Assembly: GCA_002205965.3 (NCBI GenBank)
Contig: NADL03000064.1
Span: forward strand, 186,001-250,000
DNA: 64,000 bases
Reading direction: 5' to 3'
Origin: Kappaphycus alvarezii
Taxonomy: Eukaryota > Rhodophyta > Florideophyceae > Gigartinales > Solieriaceae
Numbering within the stretch: the first letter of the stretch is position 1; each line of letters opens with the position of its first letter. The position numbers and the translations under genes were made by a program. The notes below the pieces were generated by a model. That model did not search any database. It was not told the origin of the DNA and saw only the letters and a list, made by a program, of their open reading frames with translations. This document shows positions 12,001-22,959 of the stretch, one piece after another.

Positions 12001-13400
12001 ATTTATGAGGCAATAGATGGCTTGAAGAATTTTTTAGAGACGGAAATATTTATTGGCCCTTATAGCCATCTGACTTTTATAGTGTTTTATCAAAGTAGCA
12101 TTTATCGAAATATTCCTCATTTGAATACGTGAATATATCTTCAGAAATACTATTGAGTAAACAAAATGTTTGAAAAGTACCGTCAAGGTTTCAATTAGTG
12201 GAGTAAAGCTCGTTTGCTGATATCTATGGAGAACTAAGACAAATGCGCCTGGAAATTATTTGAATCTCTAGGAGGCTTCTGTGAATGATAAAGAAAGTAG
12301 AAAAAGTTGCAACCATATATCTCGCAAATGCCACTAAAGTCATATTTTCTCTCCATTTAAAAACTAAATCCATTTATGGCTTCAACTGTAGCTTAATATC
12401 CCATTATTTTTACTGTAATGAGTTTTAATCTATTGGCAGCACAAAATTTTGTTACTATAGATGAAAAAGGGTAAAGCTTCTGATTTACATAGATACTTAA
12501 TATCAGCTTAGTTTTATTTTAATCACTATTTCTGCATTTTTCCCATACGTTTTTTGTTTTAATTCCATTTTATATGAATTTTTCAGTAACGAACTCGCAA
12601 TAATATGGTTCTCCTGCAATATTAAACAGCATGATTATCTAAAATGGTTAGTTGAAATCCTTGTTAATTGTTATGTTGAGGGTTAGGTGAATAATTGATT
12701 CTTTTCTACGTGAATAGATGTACTGGATGCAATATTGTCTCTCCTACTGCAGTGATTGGGATCTTTAAACTCAGTTTAACCTCTTATTGATATTCACGTG
12801 AATTCTACCACGAAGCAGATTTTTATGAAGGAGGCACAAAATATAGGGAATATTCACAGGGATGGAAATCAAAGTGACAATTTCATCCTAAAATATTGTA
12901 GTCTAATCTTTATGCGATTACTGAGTTTTTCTCAACGATATAGAGTACTTCAAAAAAGAAAAAAAAGCCTACTCTCACACAAAGAGAGCATAATTTCGTA
13001 AAATTTGCTCATTATTTTTAAAATATTAATAATTTAGCCTCTTTATTATGTGCGGAGCGCATAAAAGGTACTAAGAAAAGCAATTTTCTGGTACAGTTAT
13101 TTTTTATCGTCCATTTTACGTCTTTTAGACTTACCTCATTCAATTTGATACATTAAAAGTTTAATACCATTAAAAAGTATCAGAATTATGGTAATTTGCG
13201 GCATTCAAAAAAAACGTGGAAGAACTCGCAGTAAAGTGAAAAAATCATGGCTCGGTTTGAATTAGAGAAGTTATGCTCGATCAATGGCGAAGATGATGAC
13301 CCTTAACTACGCAGTAAATATTTATTATCCGATCACGATATTTTTTGTTAGAAGAATTACTGAGAACACTTTGAAGAGCGAGAGAGGAATTCGTTTCCGG
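6040..13400. other. AT-rich gene-free tract
   Basis: No coding region is supported. Reading frames are short and of composition expected by chance. Palindromic CCTCATATGAGG occurs at 6793-6804 and a related repeat copy at about 7045-7215. The rest, including the short frames at 6133, 9660 (minus), 11498 and 12798, shows no recognisable motif. Confidence 0.6.
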
Positions 13401-13446
13401 TAAGTGTGCGGCTTTTCAAGGACTCGTGTTTGTTATGTTGTGGATT

Positions 13447-13968
13447 TCAGAAATGGGTAACAGCAGCCTTAAAGTTTTGCTGCTCGGAGAACCATAAGGT
13501 TTCTGCAACGAGGCAGGTCAAGGTACAAAAGAGATGCTGTTTAAACCTACACGGGGATCTTAAACAGTATAAAGCTGATGGAAGTATGTTTCGACAAGCC
13601 TTCATTTTGGTTTGATTTAAATTATGAGAAAAAGAGCAAGTGTTTCGTTTAAGCAATCGAAGGAAGGTCCAGAAAGCCTTCACTTTGGCTCGAATTGACA
13701 AGTTACTGAATTGAAGGCCCCCATGAGGAGCAACCAATATTTTGAAGCCGCCATCTGTGCATTCTTGGGGATTTAATATCCGATAACGGAGCAGATTGGG
13801 AATGAAGCAAGCTGACAAGTCCGAGACTTGCAGAGTTTGAGGAAAATAACAACGGAGGGGCAAAGCAATAGGAACTTTAGCCAAGAAATGTATACCATCT
13901 CTAATGGCAATCACCGTTTTGTAAGTGAAAAGTAAATGTGTCCCATCATAGATGGTTGTAAGGAGCAA
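13447..13968 (-). pseudogene. possible copia-like protease/pre-integrase fragment
   Basis: This minus-strand frame is open for 173 codons in otherwise AT-rich DNA. Its middle reads LQVSDLSACFIPNLLRY..., which resembles the 'L-x-V-x-x-V-P-x-L-S-x-N-L-L' segment between protease and GAG-pre-integrase in Ty1/copia polyproteins. No catalytic DSGA motif or HxxxH is clear. Its strand agrees with the better copia element at 16.2-19.7 kb, but it lies beyond that element's RNase H end, so it would be a separate copy. It could also be an unrelated ORF. Confidence 0.3.
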
Positions 13969-14987
13969 AACCTAAGAGACAGTACGTTGAAGAACTGAGT
14001 TTACAGGAATTTAACACAGGGGGATTGTGTGCTTTACATTTTATACTATGTCTATTTTGTACGTAATCATACGATCTAATGTCCTTGTTAAGGCAAAGGG
14101 TACAGAGTGGCTAGAAAGACGCGCATGCGAAAGCCATGCGTAGAAATAAACCTTCGTCTGTTTGGACGAGCTTTATGAGTTTCCAACTTGCGCCTATGTA
14201 TTTCCTCTCCGGTCTGATAATGTAACTACCCGCTTACTCAATGTGCGCCGTATTCAGCTATTAAAGTATGAAACTGTCTGTGTGTTGGTAAGATCTAAGC
14301 AGAGTCCGGTAACAGCATCTAATCGTCTCTTTTTCGACGTCTATTTAGCACTCAGAACTCTACAGAGTACATAAAAAGAATGAAAAATACATAAATTATT
14401 CGGTCTGAGCTTAGCTTGTGATTTCCACTGTTTTTTTTCTCTCATCGCCCGTTTTCGGCTTTTCCTCAGGTGTAACTAGTAGAAGAAAATCTTCTCCTCC
14501 TTGGTAGCTCTTATAACTGATATTAATCGAGTGTTAAAAGTACTTGGGACAGAGCATAAGTATCTAAAACTTGACTCTGGCCATCTTACTTCCATGACGA
14601 CTTCATATGACATCGATCGTAAATATGAAACGGGCCCGGGATATTATTGTATTTGATTGATGTATAATTCATTAGGCCAAACTTTTACCTCAACCTAGTA
14701 CAATTTCAGCTCCTTTTTTCCGCTGTCGTGTCCTTTTCCCTCCGTAATACTTGTTGAAATGAGATATTTATTGCATAATTTTCCATAGGAAAATTCCTAG
14801 ACTTGATGTTTTCCTGCTCAAAATCTCCAAATTTCATTGGTATCCACAGCTTGTTTAGGAACAATTAAAACGCTTGCTTATAAATTCCATGGATAAAACC
14901 AGTAATAATTCGATCAAGACTGGGTCCCATGGAAACAAAAATTTCAAGCAATGAAATCCCATTTTCTGCCGAACTTCAAGAACAGAT

Positions 14988-15218
14988 TCATAAATCCGTC
15001 CCTTCCTCCAAAGGAAGATTTTCTATCTGAGCTAACATTGTAGAAATGAAGAATTTATGGGTTACTTTAAATATATTGAAGATGTCTTCGGTTGTGTGCA
15101 AGCCGCTGAAAGTGCACTGCGCGAGAAAGGCGCAGAACGGGATGTGTGATCGCTGATTAACATGAAGAAAACTATCTGAACTTCGCAGAAAGTACGCCAA
15201 AAAATTTAGAATACACAT
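14988..15218 (-). pseudogene. unassigned ORF, 76 codons
   Basis: The frame ends ...NLPLEEGTDL and lies upstream (on the minus strand) of the possible copia protease fragment. It might be decayed gag sequence of that copy, but I recognise no motif. The stretch between 14.0 and 14.9 kb holds nothing I can name. Confidence 0.15.
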
Positions 15219-15362
15219 ATGCGCTGAAATTTGCCAGTTGTGAATTGGAATTTTCCTGCTATATTCCTAAAATGGATCAGAGAACGGGCTGTCAATACCA
15301 TTTTTATCATCATTGTCACAACTCTTTGTCAGCTTCGCGTAAAGTTTCAGTCCTTTTCAACA

Positions 15363-15414
15363 TCAATCGCTTTTTTTGCAAAAATTCAACGTCAATCGCT
15401 TTTTTTGCAAAAAT
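15363..15414 (+). repeat. direct duplication, 23-bp unit
   Basis: TCAATCGCTTTTTTTGCAAA plus AAT occurs at 15363-15385 and again at 15392-15414 with no mismatch, 29 bp apart. Confidence 0.9.
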
Positions 15415-16189
15415 AAGTTACAGCCTTCGTACAGTTAATGGTCAGAAGTGGTGCAGTTGTGTTTGTAGCATTCGGAGGTGGGGGCAAGGACAAGTCGTTT
15501 TCAAATTTTCGTTGTTTTTGTCTGTGTGAGTGGAATTTACAGAGGGCACTGTGATGGTTACGGTGTTGTCGAGTACAGGTGATACTGCTGTACATATCAA
15601 TACTATACATCAATACCGTTGGACTATAAGCGATTTGAAATTTTAACGTGTTGAGTCTTTTTGTCTCGAAAATTCAAGGGATATAAAGCAGATTGAGGAA
15701 CTTAAAAACTAACCTGAAAAAACAGTAGACTTTTTTGCTACTGTAAAACGGCCGCGTAGGCTGAAATGTAATGGTTTATGTTAATTTTCACTTTCGTGTC
15801 CAAGTCAGCTTGGCCTTTTATAGACATTAGTTGTCATATACTATCTCTAGCAAATCTACTAAGTACTGGCTACAATCCCTAGCGAATAATCCTTTGGACG
15901 GTTTTAGTAACCCGGACACTACAATATTCCAATCAGGAATCGCTGAAAGTACGACATGATGGAGAATAAAAAGACTACGTAGGATAGAAATACTAGTACG
16001 AAGGAAACAAGTACACTACAGAGCTGTGAATATTACGTGAACAAATTTTATATCTCCTGGTAGTTTTGACAATCCCTCTTTCTTCCCTGACCTACTTCTT
16101 ACGCCATCATTAATCACCAATTAACCATTATTGAACGGTAAGATTTCATTTAGTTGCAATGAGAATTAATTTAGTGCATCAAACTCTGC

Positions 16190-16769
16190 GATCTCCATGA
16201 AGGCGTCAGGTTGGTTGTATTTAGCCCATCAAAATCCAACTTTGGATATTTTCTCTTTCGCATATGCATCTATTTTCGAGTTAATATCAATCGTGAGGAG
16301 TTTCTGCAAATTTTTGGAACATTTAGTGATAATACCAATCCGAACCATGGCGTCCATACACCTTTACCGTTTAATTTTGATTCCTTGTAATGACTCAAAG
16401 TCATAAGCGATCATATAGCCAATATCTAAGGCATCAATGGGAACATAAACTTCGTCGCATAGCACAGATTTAGTTATTCTGCGAATTTTGTGACTAGAAT
16501 GACCCTGCAGATTACAAGTTCCGGTCTTGGCTGTGACCAATACAATGTATCCAAATTGAGAAATATTTTCGTCCTTGTTTGCGAGTAAAGACATGTAACG
16601 GTGTAACTATTGATTCTGGGTTCGTATTAGCGTTCAAAGCCTTAACGATGCGACGAAGAGCGAGTTTTGTCTCAAATTCAGGATCTGAATTGCGAATCTT
16701 GAAGTAAACTAGGCGTAACGGATCATTGGAACGTTCGACAGAAAAAAACACAGTCAACCCTTGTTGCAA
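16190..16769 (-). pseudogene. copia RNase H
   Basis: Two overlapping minus frames, 16769-16512 and 16594-16364, carry it. The first ends near LHVFT; the second has SLLANKDENISQFGYIVLVT and SSHKIRRITKSVLCDEVYV, then DIGYM. This is the RNase H domain of copia elements ('VY.D.SFANN.D.SSQLGYI...SSHKSRRVTRSVLAAE'). A third segment (about 16370-16190) with LLTIDI and MEIAEFDA continues the C-terminus. Frameshifts break it into three pieces. Confidence 0.65.
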
Positions 16770-17630
16770 GCAACGATTTATATAGAGAAGACTGAGTCAA
16801 AACCCACTAGAACTTGTCCGCCCACTCGTTATATTGAATATTTTAATGAATTTAAATATCTATTCCCAACTTGATACATGCAACAACGATTTTGATGTCT
16901 TGACTCACATTATACACTCCCATTGGGCAAGAGTACGAACTTCTCCGTGACAATGCAGCCACGAAAGGCCCAAATAACGTGCCAAGAGAATCGTAAAGTC
17001 GGCAGAAATGCGGTCACTTCCATTCAATAAGGCCGTGCCGGAAGGGGGTGATGATGAGGTAGTTTACTTGGTCGTCTGATGTTTCTAGCGAAGGGAATTT
17101 ACAGGGAGTTTGGAAAGAATAAAAGCAGAAAAATGAAACTATTCTGCACCTCCGTGACCCTGTGACTATATGTCGTCGTCAAGGCAGGCGAGGGGAAAGT
17201 GCAAAATGCTATTCGGATGCAACAGAGAATGCGTTCGAAGCAACCCACCATCGACTCTTCTTGGAAAATGGTCATACATCTAAAATTAAATGTATGAACA
17301 TTTTCCCGTGATTAGGTTCGAATTTCCGATCATGAAATAATCTGTTATAAGGAACTACCGGATATAAGCAACCGTTTTCTTCCACGTCAGGTGTTGCTTA
17401 TAATAAGAGTTGACTGTAGAATTATGACTTTCAATTCCAGATAGGCTGACTTTAATTCCATTCAATTCTATCCAGTCTTTCTACGCGTTGGAAACCAATT
17501 GGCTTCTTTGGTCCACTCTCAATCCATCAGACGTTCCAGTGTAAATCATGGCTCATCACTCAAGAAAATAGTTCAGAATAGATTCCGTACATTGAATTAG
17601 TACTAATAAATCATTAACGAAATAGTTTTG
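16770..17630 (-). other. degraded stretch where copia reverse transcriptase is expected
   Basis: By position between integrase and RNase H this 860-bp stretch should hold the reverse transcriptase, but no recognisable RT motif or long frame remains. It is shorter than a full copia RT region, which suggests deletion as well as point decay. Confidence 0.35.
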
Positions 17631-17631
17631 T

Positions 17632-18531
17632 TTATCGACGACAAGAAGAATAACCCTTTTTTAAATAAAATATGATACCAAGAGCTACATCATGGTTTAA
17701 TATGATTCCAATGGGCATACTAATCTGGAATGACCTGGGTCTCGATTCAAAGTGCTGACATATGCGACATTGTTTGGCTTTATCCGTAATCAAATCTCGT
17801 GTCTCAGGCGAATGTTGAGAAGCCTTCATCCGGTTTCTTTTTCCGCCCTTGACTTGTATATCTTCAACTCGGCGGGTAGCTCCGACTTGGTCTCCGAGAA
17901 AAACACGTCCGATTTTGCGGTGAAGTCATCGATGATAGCCAGAGAATATCGACTTCCCCCCGGGGATACAGTAGACATCTGGCCAGTGATGTCAAGGTGC
18001 ATGAATTCCAAAGGACTGTGCGTGTACTCTGCGCCAGGCATGAAGAGGGACCTCTTGGCATTTCCAGTTGCGCAGTATGTACATAAAAGGCGCTGAAACA
18101 AACTGAGTAAAAATCTCGGAACGTCGGGGAGGGTTCAGCGAGCTTGAGGTAGCGCTTGGGACTCGTATGTCCGGTTCGGCAATGCAAGTAAAGAATTGTT
18201 TCCGTCTGGATCTTCGAAGTTGAAGGCTTTGGGCAGACTAGCAATTACCCGCATATTCTGCAAACGTCAGCGGATAAGACGTGCCTGTCATAACTGAATG
18301 TGCACAACCCGGGATGGGTAGCTCCATTATGTAGAGGCTGCCTCTAATATCCGTTCTGTAGATGACTTGATTAGATATATTCGACTTGATTAAACATGTG
18401 CTTGTTCCATTCTTGGCAGGTGGTTCACTTGAGAAAAATATGTTGTATTCTTGGGTTCGGAGACCAACGGATAGTATGTTGGTCTTGACCGCAGGAGTAT
18501 GGTAGGCCTCTATACTGCTTCCTCCATTCAA
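17632..18531 (-). pseudogene. copia GAG-pre-integrase and integrase
   Basis: The frame 18531-18238 contains VKTNILSVGLRTQEYNIFF, a copia pre-integrase signature ('NLLSVG'). The next frame has LHCRTGHTSPKRYLKLA (near 18184), the HxxxH half of the integrase zinc site. The frame 18101-17826 then gives CTYC, the cysteine pair, and HLDITGQM...SRYSLAIIDDFT (near 17990), with the first catalytic Asp. The later catalytic residues are not clear: the frame 17829-17632 reads SQHSPE..., perhaps the remains of the third motif. Three frames are needed, so the gene is dead. Confidence 0.6.
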
Positions 18532-19049
18532 AGAGACTTGAAAATTTCCCTTCTCTACTAAGATACTCTCACCGCCGCGGTAAAAACACTCGTATTATCG
18601 AGCATCTCGTAGCTAACGAAAGACTTTCGGGGGGAAAAGAAGTGGAGTGTACCACCACTTTCAAGCAGAGCGTTGGGGCTCTTCTATTGGCCAACCTTTG
18701 CAAAGGTGCTTCTGAACTTGAGTTTTACCATGAAACCGAACGGAGGGTTGTTAGGGCATTGGTTTCCTTCAAAAAAACTGACCGAAGTGCTGATGTGGAG
18801 GGTAGCTTTCCTGAACTATGTTGGCCTGCGGAAGGTTGCTCTGAGTTGGAGGCGCAGAACTCGGTTGAGCAGACCCATACCTTGGGGCGTTCCAGTTTCC
18901 CTTATGATAAGTTGGATACTGCTGGTCGCGCCCAAAACCGTCCTCAAGTCCGCCTCGAAATCAGGATCGAAACTGGCCGCGACCTCGGTGAGATCCTCTG
19001 AAAGGATGAATGCGACCATGGACATGCCTAGATCTCTCTTGGCTGAACA

Positions 19050-19110
19050 AATAGTCGGCAGCGTAATGAACAGACTTTCCGCAGGCATGACAGCTGTCTT
19101 TCATATATTT
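19050..19110 (-). pseudogene. copia gag CCHC zinc knuckle
   Basis: The minus strand encodes SCHACGKSVHYAADY followed by an Arg/Gly-rich stretch. This is a CxxCxxxxHxxxx(C) nucleic-acid-binding knuckle in which the last Cys has become Asp. It lies between gag and the pre-integrase region, as expected. Confidence 0.5.
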
Positions 19111-19229
19111 CTCCCTTTCAATAGTGTCTGATGTGTAATTTTGGAGATATTCTCCTTGTGCTGTATTAGCGCTTACTGCTTGGGGTGTCGGTGAGGATAC
19201 AGCTGTCTTAGAACATTTGCGGCGAGAAA

Positions 19230-19665
19230 ATTCTCCAGCGATGACAACAAACAGCTTGTCTTAGGAAATATCACTGGCCTCTGAGAACATAACCAGAGGT
19301 ACGAATGATTCTCGTAACATATTGATGAGCTTCGATGACTTCTCTTGTTCCGGTATAGGAGAGTCAAACGAGTTGAGCTTGCCAAGTATCTCGTTAAAAT
19401 TTTCAACGTGATTCTCCCATAGCTCGGATTTCTTGAAGCGAAGCTGGTCAAGTTCACTCTGGATGTTGATAACCTCTTGGGTATTCGATGTTGTGTACAT
19501 GAAGTCCAAAGATTCCTACAACTCCTTAGCAGTATTAGTATCGTCTTCAACTAAATGGGTAAATTGCTCCAAAGGTCCGGCTCCCGTGTTGAGGATGATC
19601 GCTGTTTTCGCTTTGATCATTGCCTCATCCCACTTCTTCCTGACGGTGGCTGAATCCTGACAGGG
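19230..19665 (-). pseudogene. copia gag
   Basis: On the minus strand the region reads W(D)EAMIKAKTAI..., then after a stop the frame 19509-19264 with YTTSNTQEVINIQSELDQLR, ENHVENFNEILGKL and EKSSKLINMLRESFVPL. These match the helical pattern of UBN2-type gag proteins of copia elements, with a '...L...Y...L..L..HV..F..I...L......E....LL..L' spacing. One in-frame stop (19518-19516) separates the halves. The protein would assemble the particle that packages element RNA. Confidence 0.6.
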
Positions 19666-19733
19666 CTCTTACTATTGCGACGCCGGTCACGGAGCATCTA
19701 CATGCGAGGAAAAAACCTCCCTGCGATCATCAT

Positions 19734-19775
19734 TGCACCCTTTGCGGCCGATTTGGGCATTCTGATGTTACATGC
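19734..19775 (+). pseudogene. gypsy gag CCHC zinc knuckle
   Basis: The 14 codons read CTLCGRFGHSDVTC, a complete CxxCxxxxHxxxxC knuckle. It marks the gag C-terminus of the plus-strand gypsy element. Confidence 0.75.
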
Positions 19776-20059
19776 TGGACTGCGTCGAGAAATAAGGCTT
19801 CCGGTACTTTGGAAGATCGAGAAAGGAAAGAATAACTTTATGTGCAGATTAGGTCAATTTTTTCTGAGAAAGCCAGTCGGATACTGATCAATAAATCGAA
19901 AAGATAGTTAACGCACCGAAGAAAAATGCTGAAGGAGAAGCTTTGCTGAAACAACCTCGTCAGGAAGATCACTGGGGAATTCCTATATCCCTCCTAGTGC
20001 ATAATCCGCAAAAGTACGAATAATTCCTCCCGTTCCGCCAGCAGAAGAAGTACGTGTTT

Positions 20060-20700
20060 TGGGTTTAGGGAGGAACCAAAAGAATAACAAAAAAGTAACG
20101 AATGGTTCGAACAAGCTCCAAGAATATGTCGGAAAGTATGACCTTGTCGCTGAGCTCGCAAATGCCAGATGCGTGCTCACGTTCGGTAAGCTTCTTCGAG
20201 GGGATGCTGACGGAGCGGCGGAGGTAATGTGAAGGATGTTTCGAAAGAATAATGTGCCCATAATTTCCGCCGTTGCTTATAAAGGACCACGCTTTCTGCG
20301 ATTAGAGTAGCTCAAGGTTTATGGTAATGAAGTATGGGCAATTTCTGACTCTGTATCTGTACCGGACGTAATTTCCGCGGATTTATCTGGACTCCTCTAG
20401 CTGTCGCTGGACTAAACGTCGAAGAAAATTTCCGTCGCGAAAGGACATTGTGCCTCCTGTGTCGGTTTGTTGCTCATGGTTCCCACCACCTCTAGGGACC
20501 AAGCGGTCAAGCTGAACTACCTGGCTATGAAGTCGCTATTTTTCCTAGTTATTGGTCTCCCAAATCTCTCGGCAATGCGGGCAAATTTGGACTTCGGGAC
20601 CGAAAATTTTCGTCTCCTCATTGGCTCGGAAGAATTGTTACTGCCTTTGGAGCCTAATACAAAATTCGCTGAGAACCACCTGATGCAGGTAAAGAGATAA
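20060..20700 (+). pseudogene. gypsy gag-end/protease region
   Basis: Around 20090-20220 one frame reads NGSNKLQEYVGKYDLVAELANARC.LTFGKLLRGDAD, a segment like that just before the protease in some gypsy polyproteins. The frame 20467-20700 then has LPNLSAMRANLDFGTENFRLLIG, resembling the retropepsin C-terminal half ('..ILG.D.L....A.ID......'). No DTGA/DSGA triad is visible, so the protease active site is lost or obscured. Confidence 0.35.
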
Positions 20701-21059
20701 GAACGCCTAGCAATGGTTTCAACTCTGACTCTGACGCTGGCCCCAACTCTGCCGACAATTCAGAAGAAAAACTGGTCCTGGCGATCCGGTAAAACATTTA
20801 TCAAAGCATCGGAAACTCTGATAAAGAATAAGCCGATAAGTATGAAGCCGCCGTCGAAGAGGGGGGCGACAAAAACGAGAAGGAGGATATGAAAGGGTCA
20901 CTTCGAGTCCGCATTGCTCATCTTCCTGAGTAAACACAAGAAAGCATAAATCGCTCACTCCGTGACACTGAGATAGTCGCATAAGCAATCGAGGAGCTCC
21001 GTTTCGCATCGATACCGACGAAACATGTATCCAAGCTAAAGGAAGATATCTATATCTAC

Positions 21060-21840
21060 CACAGTGCTCGCCGAATGTCTCCGAGCCACAACGAAATCGC
21101 TCGAAAGGAGATCGATAACATGCTTCATGCAGTAATTATCACTCCAGCCTCTTCAGCCTGGTCTTTTACTATCTTGATTGTGACAAAGAAGGACGACAAG
21201 CCCCGATTTTGTGTGTACGTGCGCTGAACCGACTAATGAAGGCTGAACGATGGCCGTTGCCCAACATTGAAGAAATATTCGATGACTTGAAGGGAAGCTC
21301 CGTCTTTACAACCCTGGACCTCTTCACAGGGTATTGGCAGATCTGCATGAGCGAAGAATGTAAAGAGGTGACTACCTTCGTATGCCGCTTTGGCTAATTC
21401 AAGTTCGAGTTGATGCCCTTTGCCCTGATGAACGCGCCGTCTGCATTCCAGTGAATGATGGATTACACCTTGAGAGATATACCCTTCGCTTCAGTATATC
21501 TGGACGCCGGTATTGTGTTCTCCACCACGATATAGTAGCATTTTATACACCCTCACGCCACCTTCAAAACTATTAGAAAGGCCGGACTCAAGTTAAAATC
21601 GAAAATTGTGCCTTTGCAAAACCTATTGTCAAGCTTCTCGGCCATTTCATTGGCACAGAAGTAGTACACGTCGATCAAGATAAGATCATTGCTATCAAAG
21701 GGATACTAGTACCAAGAAACAAGACTGAGCTGCGGAGTTTCCTCGGCTTATCCGGTTATTATTGCCGCTTTAACAAGGATTTCGAGTGCATATCTGCCTC
21801 TCTTCATGCTGAACCTTTTGGAAATAAAACTTCAGCAAGA
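21060..21840 (+). pseudogene. gypsy reverse transcriptase, YxDD changed to YLDA
   Basis: The frame 21209-21397 has ALNRLMKAERWPLPNIEEIF, then FTTLDLFTGYWQI and EVTTFVCRFG: RT motifs with the first catalytic Asp in LDL. After a stop the text continues FKFELMPFALMNAPSAFQ and then VYLDAGIVFS (YLDA at 21497-21508), where the second Asp of the YLDD box is replaced by Ala. Further on come AKPIVKLLGHFIG and LRSFLGLSGYYCRF (about 21610-21770), the thumb/connection. This enzyme copied element RNA into DNA; here it is frameshifted and catalytically dead. Confidence 0.8.
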
Positions 21841-22149
21841 CAGAAGAACTGAAGGAAGCTTTCGAGGTGCTAAAGGAGAAACTCACATCCCCGCCTGAAG
21901 CGTACGAAGAATAAACTCCGTGCAATCCCGAAAATCAAGGACAGGCCCGAGATTCTGAAGACATTCCAAGACAAAGTGGGACAGTGGGATAGAAAGAAGA
22001 CAAAAAATTTGTCATCGACCGATATTGGTAGCCTTAAGTCCATCGGAACGTTCAAGACCACGTGAAGAGCTGTGGGGAATGTCAAAAAGCCAAGCCCTTG
22101 ATCCCCTATTAAACTACGCTGGGCATTTCGCTCACGAATATCTTAGATA

Positions 22150-22810
22150 CCTACTCTATAGACTTCGTTTGTCCCTTCCTAAGGTCAAAGGTGGGAAAAA
22201 AATTCCTTCCTATTGCCGTCGAGCATCTGACGGGCTGGCCAATTGCCACCGCGGCGGATACCGTATCCGCAGAAGTCGTGAACGCATTTAGGGAAAAGCA
22301 GATCGTTTCCCTTTTTGGCCCCCCAAAAACCGTCGTATCTGAAAATGCTGGATGTTTTACAGTCACTACACTCGTCACCTGTATGAAGAAGAATGGAGTC
22401 AAGTGGAGCACAGTCCTGTCCTATGTTCCGATGTAAAACGGCCGAGCCGAAAGGATAGTGCGCACCATAAAGAACGGATTAAAGAAGATTGTGATCGGAC
22501 AAGGATCCGACTGGGAACAGTTGCTCCCCAAGTTTTTTATGGCTACCACCGTCGACGACTTGGAACAGGCGCCTCCCCGTTCGAACTCATGTTCAGAGAG
22601 GTACAGTGCATGGATCCGTCTGACCGCGCTTCGTTGATAAAAATACCTTCAGAAGAGCATCAACGGCTAGAGATGCTGGCTACCTTAGCACTTCTCGCGA
22701 CGAGTGCCGATGTGCAGATGCAGCGGATTGGTAGGGAATTTGAGACTGTACAAACTCGAAAGTTTAATACTAGAGACTGTGTTTTGGTCGCACATGGAAA
22801 GCCCTACTAA
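22150..22810 (+). pseudogene. gypsy integrase, decayed
   Basis: A shifted frame near 22155 gives YSIDFVCPF, with the first catalytic Asp. The frame 22191-22433 follows: FLPIAVEHLTGWPIATAADT and SLFGPPKTVVSENAGCF (SEN at 22338-22346), where the expected SDN carries Glu in place of the second Asp. A stop at 22434-22436 then interrupts the SNGRAER motif that carries the catalytic Glu, and a further frame (22437 onward) continues RIVRTIKNGLKKI and DWEQLLP. The final frame to 22808 has the C-terminal part. Confidence 0.75.
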
Positions 22811-22959
22811 GTGGACGGCTTTCAAATTCCATTTCTTCGTGCCGTGTCAAATTTGCAAAGCCGCTCACCCTGGTTACTGTTAGCTACCTCCTCTTACTGT
22901 GGTATTCATTTCTCGAAGAGTTATCTCTGCGAGGCGCCTGGTTCCCTACTCCTACTTTT

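Larger units (their letters stand above)
16190..19690 (-). mobile_element. decayed Ty1/copia LTR retrotransposon
   Basis: Reading on the minus strand from 19690 down to 16190, the segments follow the copia order: gag, CCHC knuckle, GAG-pre-integrase, integrase, (degraded reverse transcriptase), RNase H. All are interrupted by stops and frameshifts. I could not find long terminal repeats on either side. The gag start lies within about 70 bp of the plus-strand gypsy zinc knuckle, so one element may have been inserted into, or recombined with, the other. Confidence 0.65.

Noticed and set aside
18642..19131. Plus-strand ORFs of 119 and 152 codons
   Set aside because: They lie opposite the copia gag/knuckle region and have no motif; the minus strand reads as copia.
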